Below are positions 26,020-35,432 of a DNA stretch of 64,000 nucleotides, piece by piece. Source of the stretch: Caryophanales bacterium UBA6865 (GTDB taxonomy: Bacteria; Bacillota_I; Bacilli_A; RFN20; CAG-826). The stretch covers positions 1 to 64,000 of the forward strand of contig DKCV01000029.1 in the NCBI GenBank assembly GCA_002449265.1, in the 5' to 3' direction. Numbering within the stretch: the first letter of the stretch is position 1; the number at the start of each line of letters is the position of its first letter. The notes beneath the pieces are model-generated. The model had not been told where the DNA came from and did not search any database. It saw only the letters and a program-made list of their open reading frames with translations. The position numbers and the translations under genes are program-made.

Positions 26020-26031
26020 AAGGAGAAAATT

Positions 26032-27378
26032 ATGGAATTTCAACCAATTAAAGGAACTCACGATCTCTATAATAAGGAGATGGACGAATATCACTATGTA
26101 ACTTCTTTGTTTCGCGCGGTAGTCGAACTGTACGGGTATCATGAAATCATGACACCATCTCTAGAATACACGGAAATATTTGCGCGCGGAGCTGGAGAAA
26201 GTAGCGACATTGTTCGTAAAGAAATGTATACCTTCCTCGATAAAGGAAATCGTAGCGTTACTCTCCGCCCAGAATTCACAGCGGGGGTAATGAGAGCTAT
26301 CGTAAGCAATAAACTTTATGCATCAATGGATATGCCAATGAAGTTCTTTTATTGCGGACCTGCGTTCCGCTATGAAAGGCCTCAGCTTGGCCGTTACCGT
26401 CAATTTAACCAATTTGGTGTAGAGGCTGTTGGCTATGATTCCGCTCTTCTTGATGCTGAAACCATTATTATGGCCGTTCAAGCATTTTCGATGCTCGGCT
26501 TTAAAGATATTTCCTTAAAAATCAATACGCTTGGTGACGATAATAGCCGCAAAGCGTATCGAGATGCCCTCAAAAAATATTTTGCTTCTCATATTGATGA
26601 GATGTGCGAAGACTGCCACGCCCGCCTAGAGCTTAATCCAATGAGAATTCTCGACTGCAAAGTCGAAAAGGATCAAGAAATCGCCAAAAATGCTCCAAAA
26701 ATGAAAGATTATCTTTCCAAAGAAAGCGAAGAAAGATTTTATAAGACCATCAGCATTTTGAATGATTTTGAAATCAAATATGAAATCGATGATTCGTTAG
26801 TTCGTGGACTTGATTACTATAGCGAAATCGTCTTTGAAGTCCACGCGAAAAGTAAGGACGGGAAAGACTATGGAGCGCTTTGCGGAGGCGGCCATTATTC
26901 TGGCTTAACCAAACAATTTGGCGGTCCAGACATGGTGGGCGTTGGCTTTGCGGTAGGCGTAGAACGCATCATGGCATTAATGGAGCAATCGGATTTATTC
27001 GATAATGTCGAAAGTGAACTCGACGTCTATCTTATGCCAATCGGAGAAGAGACGATGGAAGAAGCGACTCACTTAGCGAGTGATATCCGAATGCTAGGTT
27101 ATAGCGTGGAAATGCCTTTTGCGACCGCTAAGCTTGGAAGCTATTTCAAGAAGGCGGAAAAGCGAAACGCCCGTTTCGCCCTCATTTTAGGGGAAGAAGA
27201 ACTCAAAAATGGGGTTTGTCAGCTCAAAAATCTAAAAACCAAAGAACAAAAAGAAGTGAAATTAGATGATTTAGAAAAGACCCTTGATGAAGAATTTGGG
27301 GAAGAAACATGTTCATGTGAAGAATGCAATTGCTCTCATGAAGGCCATGAATGCTCTTGCCATCATCACGAAAAATAA
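26032..27378 (+). CDS. hisS: histidyl-tRNA synthetase with Cys/His-rich tail
   Basis: Class IIa synthetase charging tRNA(His), 448 residues. Motif 2 is FRYERPQLGRYRQFNQFG, the HisRS signature GLDYYSEIVFEV is present, and the anticodon-binding domain follows. The unusual part is the C-terminus: residues 427-448 contain six Cys (427, 429, 432, 434, 441, 443) and five His (436, 439, 444-446) in an acidic context, which looks like a metal-binding extension absent from standard HisRS. A good AAAGGAG precedes the ATG. Together with rel and aspS it forms the common rel-hisS-aspS cluster. Confidence 0.96.
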   Translation: MEFQPIKGTHDLYNKEMDEYHYVTSLFRAVVELYGYHEIMTPSLEYTEIFARGAGESSDIVRKEMYTFLDKGNRSVTLRPEFTAGVMRAIVSNKLYASMDMPMKFFYCGPAFRYERPQLGRYRQFNQFGVEAVGYDSALLDAETIIMAVQAFSMLGFKDISLKINTLGDDNSRKAYRDALKKYFASHIDEMCEDCHARLELNPMRILDCKVEKDQEIAKNAPKMKDYLSKESEERFYKTISILNDFEIKYEIDDSLVRGLDYYSEIVFEVHAKSKDGKDYGALCGGGHYSGLTKQFGGPDMVGVGFAVGVERIMALMEQSDLFDNVESELDVYLMPIGEETMEEATHLASDIRMLGYSVEMPFATAKLGSYFKKAEKRNARFALILGEEELKNGVCQLKNLKTKEQKEVKLDDLEKTLDEEFGEETCSCEECNCSHEGHECSCHHHEK

Positions 27379-27390
27379 GAGGGATTTATT

Positions 27391-29124
27391 ATGGAAAGAA
27401 CTGATTATAATGGCGAATTGCGCTTAAAAGATGTCGGAAGAGAGGTCACGCTTGTAGGATGGGTTTCCAATAAAAGAAATCTCGGCGCCATCGAATTCAT
27501 CGATTTGCGTGACAATACGGGAATCGTGCAACTCACCATCACCGATTCTACAAAAGCACCAACCGTACGTAATGAATATGTGATTTCGGTTAGAGGAAAG
27601 GTTAGCAAAAAGGATGTTCCAAATCCTAAACTTCCTACTGGCGAAATCGAAGTCATCGTGAGTGAACTAAAAGTTGTTAACACTGCCGAAAATCCACCTT
27701 TTATCATCGCGGATAATACCGATGCTTTAGAGGACACAAGGCTTCAATACCGTTATTTGGACATTCGTAGGCCAATCATGCTAAAGCGATTAAGAACAAG
27801 AGCCAAAATTTGTCAAATTACCCACGAATATTTCGACAAGAATCGCTTTTTGGAAGTAGAGACTCCAATTCTTAATCTCGCTACGCCAGAAGGAGCTAGA
27901 GACTATATTGTCCCTTCTCGCTTACACCATGGTAGTTTCTACGCTCTTCCTCAATCCCCACAATTATTCAAGCAACTTCTTATGGTTGGGGGAGTAGAGC
28001 GCTATTATCAAATCGCGCGATGCTTCCGCGATGAAGACCTTCGCGCGGATCGCCAACCAGAATTCACGCAAATCGACGTCGAAACCTCTTTCCTTGATCA
28101 AGATCAAGTTTTAGCGATAGCGGAAGGTTTTTTAGCAAAGGTCTTTAAAGAGGTCGTGAATTACGACGTAAAATTGCCACTTCGTCGCATTGATTATTGG
28201 GATGCGATGGATAAATATGGTAGCGATAAGCCTGATACCCGATACGAACTATTCCTTCATGACATCACATCCATCATGAAAAATAGTGCATTTGAAGGTT
28301 TCCATAACCAAAAATACGTAAAAGCGATTGTTATTCCTTCTTATGCGGAAAAAGGTACGAGAAAACTATTAGACGCTTTACAGCTTGAAGCAAGAAAATT
28401 CAATCTAAAAGGCGTAATGGCGCTAAAATTCCAAAACGAGAAATTAGAAGGCTCATTCACGAAGTTCTTATCGATAGAAGCGCAAAATGAACTCGTACAT
28501 GCTCTCTCCTTAAAGGAAGATGATTATATTTTATTCGCCAGCAGCGATTATCGCCGCGACATCGATTTTGGATTAGGTGCACTAAGAACACGCTTTGCGA
28601 AAGAACTCGGCTATATTAAGCCAGGAACTTACGATTTACTTTGGGTTATCAATTTCCCAATGTTTGATAAAATCGAAGGAACAGATGATTCCTATACGGC
28701 AGAGCATCACCCATTCACTCGTCCTCGCGATGAAGATTTAAAGTATTTAGACTCTGATCCAGAAAAGGTTCTTGCCTACGCTTACGATATCATCATTAAT
28801 GGTTACGAAGCTGGTGGAGGAACGCTTAGAATCTATGACCATGATACACAGTGGAAGATCTTCTCCATCTTAGGATTAAGCGAAGAAGATATCGCTCGTA
28901 AGTTCGGTTGGTTTATTGATGCTTTCAAATACGGAGTACCTCCTCATGGAGGCATCGCGTTTGGCTTAGAACGTTTATCAATGATATTATGTGGGACAGA
29001 TAACATCCGCGACGTTGTCGCTTTCCCAAAGAATCTTCAAGCCGTCGATCCAATGTCAAAAGCGCCTGGAGGCGTCTCTAAAGATGCTCTAGATGCGGTG
29101 GGAATTCAAATCAAAAAAGAGTAA
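27391..29124 (+). CDS. aspS: aspartyl-tRNA synthetase
   Basis: Bacterial-type class IIb AspRS, 577 residues: N-terminal OB-fold anticodon domain, motif 2 FRDEDLRADRQPEFTQID, a GAD insertion domain, and motif 3 GGIAFGLERLSMIL near the C-terminus. It starts 12 nt after hisS with GAGGG upstream. Whether it is discriminating or also charges tRNA(Asn) cannot be decided here, since gatCAB and asnS are not in the window. Confidence 0.97.
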   Translation: MERTDYNGELRLKDVGREVTLVGWVSNKRNLGAIEFIDLRDNTGIVQLTITDSTKAPTVRNEYVISVRGKVSKKDVPNPKLPTGEIEVIVSELKVVNTAENPPFIIADNTDALEDTRLQYRYLDIRRPIMLKRLRTRAKICQITHEYFDKNRFLEVETPILNLATPEGARDYIVPSRLHHGSFYALPQSPQLFKQLLMVGGVERYYQIARCFRDEDLRADRQPEFTQIDVETSFLDQDQVLAIAEGFLAKVFKEVVNYDVKLPLRRIDYWDAMDKYGSDKPDTRYELFLHDITSIMKNSAFEGFHNQKYVKAIVIPSYAEKGTRKLLDALQLEARKFNLKGVMALKFQNEKLEGSFTKFLSIEAQNELVHALSLKEDDYILFASSDYRRDIDFGLGALRTRFAKELGYIKPGTYDLLWVINFPMFDKIEGTDDSYTAEHHPFTRPRDEDLKYLDSDPEKVLAYAYDIIINGYEAGGGTLRIYDHDTQWKIFSILGLSEEDIARKFGWFIDAFKYGVPPHGGIAFGLERLSMILCGTDNIRDVVAFPKNLQAVDPMSKAPGGVSKDALDAVGIQIKKE

Positions 29125-29125
29125 T

Positions 29126-29144
29126 CATTATACTTAGTATAATG
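29126..29144 (+). promoter_or_regulatory. inverted repeat containing the tkt -10 box
   Basis: CATTATAC-TTA-GTATAATG is an 8-bp perfect inverted repeat right behind aspS. Its right arm holds TATAAT (29138-29143), 47 nt before tkt. It may act as both a weak terminator and an operator over the tkt promoter; no -35 is evident. Confidence 0.45.
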
Positions 29145-29190
29145 TATCTACTAATTAAGAACTAAAAAATAACTAAGGAGGTTAATAACT

Positions 29191-31167
29191 ATGGCTTATC
29201 CAAAAAAGTATGATGACATCGATACCTTATCGGTGAATACCTTGCGCGCACTTGTTTTAGACATGATTGACAAGGCGAATAGCGGTCACCCAGGGATGGC
29301 TTTAGATATCGCTCCGACTCTTTATGTTCTATATCGCGATTATTTAACCGCTAACCCAAAAGATACGAGCTGGTTTAATCGTGACCGTTTCATTTTAAGC
29401 TCTGGGCACAATAGTGCGCTTCTATATGCTTTGCTTCATTTAGCGGGATTCTCTTTATCAATCGAAGATTTGAAGTTATTCCGCCAATTAGGGTCATTAA
29501 CGCCTGGCCATCCTGAAGTGAAATATACTCCAGGGGTAGAAGCGACCGCTGGTCCATTAGGGCAAGGAATCGCTCAATCCGTTGGTTTTGCGCTTGCTGA
29601 AGAAGCGGTTGCCTCTCAATACAAGGAAGGGGAAAGACTTTGCTCCCATTACACATTCGTTTTATGCGGCGATGGCTGTTTAGAAGAAGGCGTTAGTCAA
29701 GAAGCAATCAGTTTTGCTGGTCTACAAAAATTAGAAAAGCTCATTCTTATCTATGACCAAAACCAATCCACTTTAGACGGCCCGACTTCCTGGTCTCTTA
29801 ATGAAGACGAAAGGAAGCGTTTTGAAGCAAGTGGCTGGAGAACATTAGAAGTAAAAGACGGAAATAACTTAGAGGAAATATCAAAAGCAATCAAAAAGGC
29901 CAAAAAACCATGTGGGAAGCCAACTATGATTTTGGTCCATACCGAGATTGGCTATGGCTCTCCTTTAGCGGGCAGCCATAAAAGCCATGGTTCTCCTTTA
30001 GGACAAGTCATGACTGAAGAAACGAAAGAATTCTTCCATTATTCTTTACCTCCTTTTGAAGTCGATCCAAGGGTCTACGATAGATTTAATGAGACCTTCT
30101 TAGCGCGTGGCAAAAAAGCATACAAGAAATACGAGAAAGACTTAAAAGCCTATCAAAAGCAATATCCGGAAGAATATCGTAGATTTCTCCTTGCCTTAAA
30201 AGGAGATTTAAACGACTATCTCTTAGACGAACCAAACGAATTTAAAAATGAAGCGAGCCGCGCGACCAGTGGCCGCTTCTTGGTGGAAGCTAATCATAAT
30301 ATTCCATTTCTAATGGGTGGAAGCGCGGATGTAGCAAGTAGTACAAAGACATCAATCCCTTCTGATCCTGGCTTTAGCCCAGCTCATCACGAAGCGAGAA
30401 ATATCAATTTCGGTATCCGCGAATTTGAAATGGCCAGCGTACAAAATGGAATGCTCCTTCATGGAGGGGTCAGGACTTATGTTGGTAGCTTCTTTGTTTT
30501 CATTGATTACATGCGCGCCGCAATCCGCATGTCTAGTTTAGAAAGATTGCCAGCAATTTATATTCTTACTCACGACTCTTTAGCAGTTGGGGAGGATGGG
30601 CCAACTCATGAACCGATTGAGCAGCTTGAGTCCCTCCGTGCGCAACCGCACCTTGTCGTTTTACGACCAGCTGACGCTAGAGAGACTTATGCCTCTTGGA
30701 ATTATGCTCTAGCTAGCTTAGATACGCCTATTTGCCTTATTTTAAGCCGCCAAGCGCTCCCTTTAATTCCCTCTTCAAGTAAAGAAGGCGTGAATCGCGG
30801 GGCTTATCTAGTCGAAAAAAATGATAAGCCAGCCTTGGAAGTGCTTGCTTCTGGCTCAGAAGTGAATTTGGCAATAGAAACGAGCAAAGAATTAAAGAAA
30901 GAAGGAATTAGCATTAACGTCATTAGCGTGCCTTCCTTTGAAATATTTGAAAAACAGCCTGAATCCTATAAAGAAAGTCTCTTCCTTCTTCCCCGTGAAA
31001 AGCGAGTTGGCTTAGAAATGGCAACGGGCACTAGCTATTACAAATATTGCGATCACGTTTATGGTTTGCATGATTTCGGAGTCAGCGCCCCATGCGAGGA
31101 AGCGCTCTCTCATTACGGATTTAATGTAACAAGTTTTGCAAATTACTTGCGTAGTTTATTGAAATAA
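29191..31167 (+). CDS. tkt: transketolase
   Basis: Thiamine-diphosphate enzyme that moves two-carbon units in the non-oxidative pentose phosphate pathway. The 658-residue length is standard. Visible are the N-terminal DKANSGHPGMALD, the TPP motif GDGCLEEGVSQEA with the downstream Asn-Gln (YDQNQ), and the second domain EFEMASVQNGMLLHGG plus HDSLAVGEDGPTHEPIEQL. A strong AAGGAGG precedes the ATG. With deoB in the window it connects pentose phosphates and nucleoside salvage. Confidence 0.97.
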   Translation: MAYPKKYDDIDTLSVNTLRALVLDMIDKANSGHPGMALDIAPTLYVLYRDYLTANPKDTSWFNRDRFILSSGHNSALLYALLHLAGFSLSIEDLKLFRQLGSLTPGHPEVKYTPGVEATAGPLGQGIAQSVGFALAEEAVASQYKEGERLCSHYTFVLCGDGCLEEGVSQEAISFAGLQKLEKLILIYDQNQSTLDGPTSWSLNEDERKRFEASGWRTLEVKDGNNLEEISKAIKKAKKPCGKPTMILVHTEIGYGSPLAGSHKSHGSPLGQVMTEETKEFFHYSLPPFEVDPRVYDRFNETFLARGKKAYKKYEKDLKAYQKQYPEEYRRFLLALKGDLNDYLLDEPNEFKNEASRATSGRFLVEANHNIPFLMGGSADVASSTKTSIPSDPGFSPAHHEARNINFGIREFEMASVQNGMLLHGGVRTYVGSFFVFIDYMRAAIRMSSLERLPAIYILTHDSLAVGEDGPTHEPIEQLESLRAQPHLVVLRPADARETYASWNYALASLDTPICLILSRQALPLIPSSSKEGVNRGAYLVEKNDKPALEVLASGSEVNLAIETSKELKKEGISINVISVPSFEIFEKQPESYKESLFLLPREKRVGLEMATGTSYYKYCDHVYGLHDFGVSAPCEEALSHYGFNVTSFANYLRSLLK

Positions 31168-31182
31168 GGGATATTCATATTT

Positions 31183-31530
31183 ATGAGAAGCGGATACGTT
31201 GAAATTAATAATTATACTTACCTTGGCGATATGGGGATCTCTCACCGCGTTTTCGAGACGATTGCCGTTAACGCTTGCAATCAAGTCAACGGCGTTTCTA
31301 TTGATACGAGCAAAAAGAGAAAGGTCTATACCATTGAATTTTCTAAGCCTGTTCATGCGACGATTCGGAAAAACGGAAAAGTCGATATCAAGCTTGAAGT
31401 CGTCCTAAAGACGGGTGTCGATGTGAAAAAAGTTTGCACCGCCATAGAAGAGAATGTTTCTAACGCGATTCAAATGATGTGCGAAACCGTTCCCTTCAAC
31501 GTCACAATCAATGTGAACGGATTCCATTAG
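31183..31530 (+). CDS. Asp23/Gls24 family protein (YqhY-like)
   Basis: A 115-residue member of the alkaline-shock Asp23 family (DUF322). The family pattern is seen as RVFETIAVNACNQVNGVSI followed by a beta-rich centre (KVDIKLEVVLKTGVDVKKV) and the final VTINVNG. In Bacillus the equivalent gene, yqhY, sits just before nusB, as here, and is linked to control of fatty-acid synthesis; that role is inferred by context only. The gene ends in a strong terminator. Confidence 0.9.
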   Translation: MRSGYVEINNYTYLGDMGISHRVFETIAVNACNQVNGVSIDTSKKRKVYTIEFSKPVHATIRKNGKVDIKLEVVLKTGVDVKKVCTAIEENVSNAIQMMCETVPFNVTINVNGFH

Positions 31531-31539
31531 TCAAAAATA

Positions 31540-31568
31540 AGGGCTCTCCTAATCGGAGAGCTTTTTTC
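31540..31568 (+). terminator. intrinsic terminator after the asp23-like gene
   Basis: Perfect stem GCTCTCC (31543-31549) / GGAGAGC (31555-31561) and six T residues. Confidence 0.9.
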
Positions 31569-31576
31569 GATAGCTT

Positions 31577-31605
31577 TTCACTTCATAAAGCGCTTATGGT
31601 AAAAT
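31577..31605 (+). promoter_or_regulatory. promoter of nusB-xseA-xseB
   Basis: TTCACT (31577-31582), 17-nt spacer, TAAAAT (31600-31605), 35 nt before the nusB ATG and directly behind the terminator. Confidence 0.6.
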
Positions 31606-31640
31606 GTCACGGCTTACAAAAGATAAGGAAGCATTGTTCT

Positions 31641-32072
31641 ATGACAAATCAACAAATCTCATCACGCAATCGTCAACAAATCGTCGCAATGAACGCTCTA
31701 TATGACGTCTTAACCTATATGGACATGGGGGAAGAAATCGATATTGAAGCAATCGTAAGCGCATTATGCGATCTTCCTTATGAAGAATGCCCAATTTATG
31801 TCAAACAAATCGTTTTAGTGACGATTAAAAACTTAAACGCGGAGATTTCTTTACTAGAAAAGAACATGATTAAGTGGACTTTTGATCGCCTGAATCGTGT
31901 TGAGCAAGCTATATTGCTTCTATCCTTATCTCATTACTTTTATGTCGATCAAGAAATCGACAAGGGTATCGTCATCAACGTGGCAGTCAATCTAGCCAAA
32001 AATTATCTCGATGCGAAGGACTATAAGTTCGTAAACGCAATTTTGGATAAGGTGCTTGTTCGTGAATCATAA
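31641..32072 (+). CDS. nusB: transcription antitermination factor NusB
   Basis: All-helical RNA-binding factor that, with NusE, supports antitermination on rRNA operons. The 143-residue start at ATG 31641 (MTNQQISSRNRQQIVAMNALYD) matches the family and has TAAGGAAG nine bases upstream; a longer frame opening at 31479 runs through the terminator and promoter and is rejected. The C-terminal NAILDKVLV is typical. The xseA start lies inside its last codons. Confidence 0.93.
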   Translation: MTNQQISSRNRQQIVAMNALYDVLTYMDMGEEIDIEAIVSALCDLPYEECPIYVKQIVLVTIKNLNAEISLLEKNMIKWTFDRLNRVEQAILLLSLSHYFYVDQEIDKGIVINVAVNLAKNYLDAKDYKFVNAILDKVLVRES

Positions 32073-33270
32073 TTCGGTAAAAAACTATTTATCCGTAACG
32101 GAAATCAATAGTCTCATTAAAGACACACTTGAAGGCTCTTTTATTTATTGGCTAAAAGTACGGGGTGAAATCTCTTCTTTTAAAGTTTACCCAAGCGCGG
32201 TTTATTTCGATATCAAAGACGAGCACAGCGTTTTAAATTGCATCATGTGGAATTCTTCTTATGAAGAGCTTTCTTTTTCACCAAAAGTCGGTGACTTGGT
32301 GGATTTAGAGGGAAAAATCAATGTTTACGTTGCAAAAGGCCGTTATTCTTTTATCGCGAGGACTCTTCTTCCAGCTGGACAAGGAGACGCCTTATTAAAG
32401 CTAGAAAAGCTAAAAAAGAAGCTTGCCGAAGAAGGCTTATTCGATGAAACAAGGAAAAGACCAATCAATCCATTTCCAAAAACGATCGGCATAATCTGTG
32501 CAAGAGGGAGTGCGGCTTTAAGTGACTTGATTAAAAACTTAGGTCGAAGATGGCCTTTAGCCGATATCATGTTTTTTCCTAGCTTAGTCCAAGGAGAAGA
32601 CGCTCCTTCTTCCTTATTAAAAGCTTTTGAACTCTCTCAAGCTTATCCGCTTGACACCCTTATCGTCGCTAGAGGTGGTGGGTCAAACGAAGACCTTAAC
32701 GCCTTTAATGATGAGAAATTTGTACGCGCCTTAGCAAGTAGCAAAATGCCAACCATATCCGCGGTAGGCCACGAAGTGGATGTAACACTAGTGGATTATG
32801 TCTGTGATTTAAGGGTCTCAACTCCAACCGGAGCAGCGGAAGCAGCAACCCCAAATCAAGAAGACATCATGACCATGATTGCAGAAGATGAAAGGCGAAT
32901 CATGCTAACAATGGAACGACTAATTCATCAAAAGCAAGAGAAGGTAAATTTATTATCATCACGTTCTTTCTTCTCGCGCGCGATTGATCTCTATAAGCCA
33001 ATAGAGGAAAAAATAATATCCTTAAAAGGTAGATTAAATTCAGCTGCTGCAGTTGGCTTAAAAATCAAAGAAGAAAAACTAAGTTCACTTAAAAAACATC
33101 TAGCTGCGATTAATCCCTATGCCGTCTTAGATCGAGGATATGGAATCATCTATAATGCGAAAGGGGAAATCATTAGAAGTATTGATAAAATAGATAAGGG
33201 CTCTACGTTAAATCTAAGAGTCAAGGATGGTATAATCTTAAGCAAAGTGGAGGCAACAAAACATGAGTGA
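32062..33270 (+). CDS. xseA: exodeoxyribonuclease VII large subunit
   Basis: Catalytic large subunit of ExoVII, a single-strand-specific nuclease. The 402-residue product has the N-terminal OB fold (YLSVTEINSLIKDTLEG, VRGEISSFK) and the catalytic domain with DTLIVARGGGSNEDL and AVGHEVDVTL, then a coiled-coil C-terminus. I chose GTG 32062 because AAGGTG lies seven bases upstream; a TTG at 32056 is too close to it. It overlaps nusB by 11 bases and xseB by eight. Confidence 0.95.
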   Translation: MNHNSVKNYLSVTEINSLIKDTLEGSFIYWLKVRGEISSFKVYPSAVYFDIKDEHSVLNCIMWNSSYEELSFSPKVGDLVDLEGKINVYVAKGRYSFIARTLLPAGQGDALLKLEKLKKKLAEEGLFDETRKRPINPFPKTIGIICARGSAALSDLIKNLGRRWPLADIMFFPSLVQGEDAPSSLLKAFELSQAYPLDTLIVARGGGSNEDLNAFNDEKFVRALASSKMPTISAVGHEVDVTLVDYVCDLRVSTPTGAAEAATPNQEDIMTMIAEDERRIMLTMERLIHQKQEKVNLLSSRSFFSRAIDLYKPIEEKIISLKGRLNSAAAVGLKIKEEKLSSLKKHLAAINPYAVLDRGYGIIYNAKGEIIRSIDKIDKGSTLNLRVKDGIILSKVEATKHE

Positions 33271-33463
33271 AAAAAAGGAAAAGAGTTTTGAAGAAAAACT
33301 AAAACGTTTAGAAGAAATTGTTGCCAAAATCGAAAGCGGAACTCTTTCGTTAGAAGAGTCTTTATCACTATTTGAAGAAGGGGAAAAGCTTATCGATGAG
33401 CTTAATCTTACTTTGACTGAAGCAAAGAAAAAGGTAGGAAAATACGTGACTATTGAAAAATAA
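33263..33463 (+). CDS. xseB: exodeoxyribonuclease VII small subunit
   Basis: A 66-residue helical-hairpin small subunit with the family core FEEKLKRLEEIVAKIESG and LEESLSLFEEGEKL. GGAGG is placed before the ATG inside the end of xseA. In Bacillus ispA follows and then dxs; here ispA is missing and dxs comes next. Confidence 0.96.
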   Translation: MSEKKEKSFEEKLKRLEEIVAKIESGTLSLEESLSLFEEGEKLIDELNLTLTEAKKKVGKYVTIEK

Positions 33464-33464
33464 C

Positions 33465-33489
33465 ATAGTAGTTAATTAGTAGTTTTATA
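33465..33489. repeat. 25-bp repeat, copy 1
   Basis: Exact match over 25 bp to 40189-40213. The unit is itself a near-direct repeat of AGTAGTTAATT and AGTAGTTTTAT. It fills the gap between xseB and dxs, so it may carry a promoter or protein-binding site for dxs, which has no ribosome binding site. Confidence 0.7.
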
Positions 33490-33500
33490 GTTGTTTCACG

Positions 33501-35393
33501 ATGAAAAAAAGAATAGATAGAATCGAAATAACATCATTAAAAGACCCTAATATTGTTAAAACACTTAGTTATAAGCAATTAGAGGCTCTTTGTTACGACA
33601 TCCGCCGGGAGATTGTTTTAAAAACGTCCATTTATGGTGGGCATCTATCCAGTAACCTTGGCGTCGTAGAATTAACGGTTGCGTTATACCGCTCTTTTAA
33701 CTTTCCAACCGACAAATTAATCTTCGATGTAGGGCATCAATGCTACACCCACAAAATCTTAACCGGACGTTCATTGGATCACTTAAACGAAAAAGGCTTT
33801 GTCACAGGCTTTGAGAATCGAAAAGAGTCAAATTACGACGTCTATGAAGCAGGACATAGTTCTACTTCTCTTAGTGCAATCGAAGGCTTTGCGATCGCTA
33901 GAGACTTATCTTGCCAGAACTATAATGTGGTCGGAGTGATTGGCGATGCGAGCTTAGTAAACGGGCTTGCGTTTGAGGCATTAAATGATATCGGCTGCCG
34001 TGATCATAAAGTCATTATTGTCATTAACGATAACGGAATGAGCATATCCGCTCCAACGGGGGCAATCGGAAAAATGTTCCGCAAGGTATCCGTCAATCGT
34101 CTCTACAATGACATCAAGCGCAGTTTCCATAAATCGATGGTCTACAATAGTGGTCGTGGAAAGCGGATTCGTTCCATTTGGAGATTCATCAAATCTAAAA
34201 TCAAAAGCGTTCTAGTACCCAACACTTTGTTCGACAACATGGGATATACCTATATTGGACCGGTGGATGGGCACAATATCAAAGCGTTAGAGAAAGCTTT
34301 TAAAGAGGCGAAAACGACAACCAAATCCGCGGTTGTGCATGTTCGAACCAAAAAAGGGAAAGGATATGAGCCAGCTGAAAACGACAAAGTTGGTTATTGG
34401 CACGGGGTAACGCCTTTTGATATTGCAACGGGTCGACCTTCAAGAAACTACGATGGATTAAATTCATGGAGTCACCATATGGGCGACTTGATACACCACG
34501 AAATGGCAACGCATCAAAAATGCGAACTTATCGTACCAGCAATGGTTAGAGGAAGTGGCTTAGAGGCTTGCTTTGACGATTTCCCAATGCGTTCGATTGA
34601 TGTCGGCATCGCCGAAGAACACGCTTTGACGATGGCTGGAGCAATATCTTTAGAAGGGATTCATCCAATCGTTACCATTTATTCCACATTCTTACAGCGC
34701 GCTTATGATGAAGTGCTGCATGATTGCGCAAGGATGAATACGGATTTAAGTCTTCTTATCGATAGAGCGGGCTTAGTCGGATTAAACGGAGCCACCCATC
34801 AAGGAATTTATGACGAAGCGTTTTTAAATAGTATCCCGAATGTGACTTTATCGATGCCTAGCACTTACCAAATCGCTAAGAAATTGCTCAGTGAGTCTTT
34901 AAAAGATGGGAATGGGGTTTACGCCATTCGCTATCCGCATTCGGTGATGAATAGCGAACAAGAGAATTGGCATGACGAAACCCTTTCTATTGAAGAGAAG
35001 AAATGGCTCATTCGAAAAGAAATCATAGATGGGGGCGTAAACGTAATTACGGTCGGACCTTTAGGATTTGACCTTTTCCAAAAATGCAAAGATCTTCCCG
35101 TCGGTTTTATTGACGCGATATTTTTGAATCCTCTCGATTCATTAGCCATTTCGAAGCTAATGAGTAGTGCTCAAGTAATCATCTATGACCCCTATGGAAC
35201 GAAAAACGGATTTGTAACTCTATTAGAGGCGGCCTTGCTTGAAAAAGGGTACAAAGGAAAGATTTCCGCCTTTAGTGTGCCCAACGTTTTCGTGGAACAC
35301 GCAAGTTTTGATGAGCAATTGTCTCCTTATGGTTTGTCACTTGAAAAGATGCGACAATTTTTAGAGAAAGAAACCAATTTTAGCAATAGGTAA
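33501..35393 (+). CDS. dxs: 1-deoxy-D-xylulose-5-phosphate synthase
   Basis: Thiamine-diphosphate enzyme joining pyruvate and glyceraldehyde-3-phosphate, the first step of the MEP isoprenoid pathway. The 630-residue protein shows YGGHLSSNLGVVELTVAL, the catalytic-region DVGHQCYTHKILTGR, the TPP site GDASLVNGLAFEALND (canonical GDGAMTGG is altered to GDASLVNG) and the second-domain IDVGIAEEHALTMAGAI. Together with ispG and ispH in this window it shows an active MEP route. No Shine-Dalgarno is seen; the gap before it holds the 25-bp repeat. Confidence 0.95.
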   Translation: MKKRIDRIEITSLKDPNIVKTLSYKQLEALCYDIRREIVLKTSIYGGHLSSNLGVVELTVALYRSFNFPTDKLIFDVGHQCYTHKILTGRSLDHLNEKGFVTGFENRKESNYDVYEAGHSSTSLSAIEGFAIARDLSCQNYNVVGVIGDASLVNGLAFEALNDIGCRDHKVIIVINDNGMSISAPTGAIGKMFRKVSVNRLYNDIKRSFHKSMVYNSGRGKRIRSIWRFIKSKIKSVLVPNTLFDNMGYTYIGPVDGHNIKALEKAFKEAKTTTKSAVVHVRTKKGKGYEPAENDKVGYWHGVTPFDIATGRPSRNYDGLNSWSHHMGDLIHHEMATHQKCELIVPAMVRGSGLEACFDDFPMRSIDVGIAEEHALTMAGAISLEGIHPIVTIYSTFLQRAYDEVLHDCARMNTDLSLLIDRAGLVGLNGATHQGIYDEAFLNSIPNVTLSMPSTYQIAKKLLSESLKDGNGVYAIRYPHSVMNSEQENWHDETLSIEEKKWLIRKEIIDGGVNVITVGPLGFDLFQKCKDLPVGFIDAIFLNPLDSLAISKLMSSAQVIIYDPYGTKNGFVTLLEAALLEKGYKGKISAFSVPNVFVEHASFDEQLSPYGLSLEKMRQFLEKETNFSNR

Positions 35394-35432
35394 ATTCTTA
35401 ACAAGAATTCGCGCTTACGATAAAATTCCGGT
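35393..35432 (+). promoter_or_regulatory. dinB promoter with inverted repeat over the -35
   Basis: TTAACA (35398-35403), 17-nt spacer, TAAAAT (35421-35426), then 6 nt to the ATG, so the mRNA is predicted to be leaderless. The inverted repeat AATTCTT-AAC-AAGAATT (35393-35409) covers the -35 and could be an operator. Confidence 0.65.

Noticed and set aside
31479..31640. N-terminal extension of nusB
   Set aside because: It covers a strong terminator and a promoter; ATG 31641 has a ribosome binding site and fits the family.
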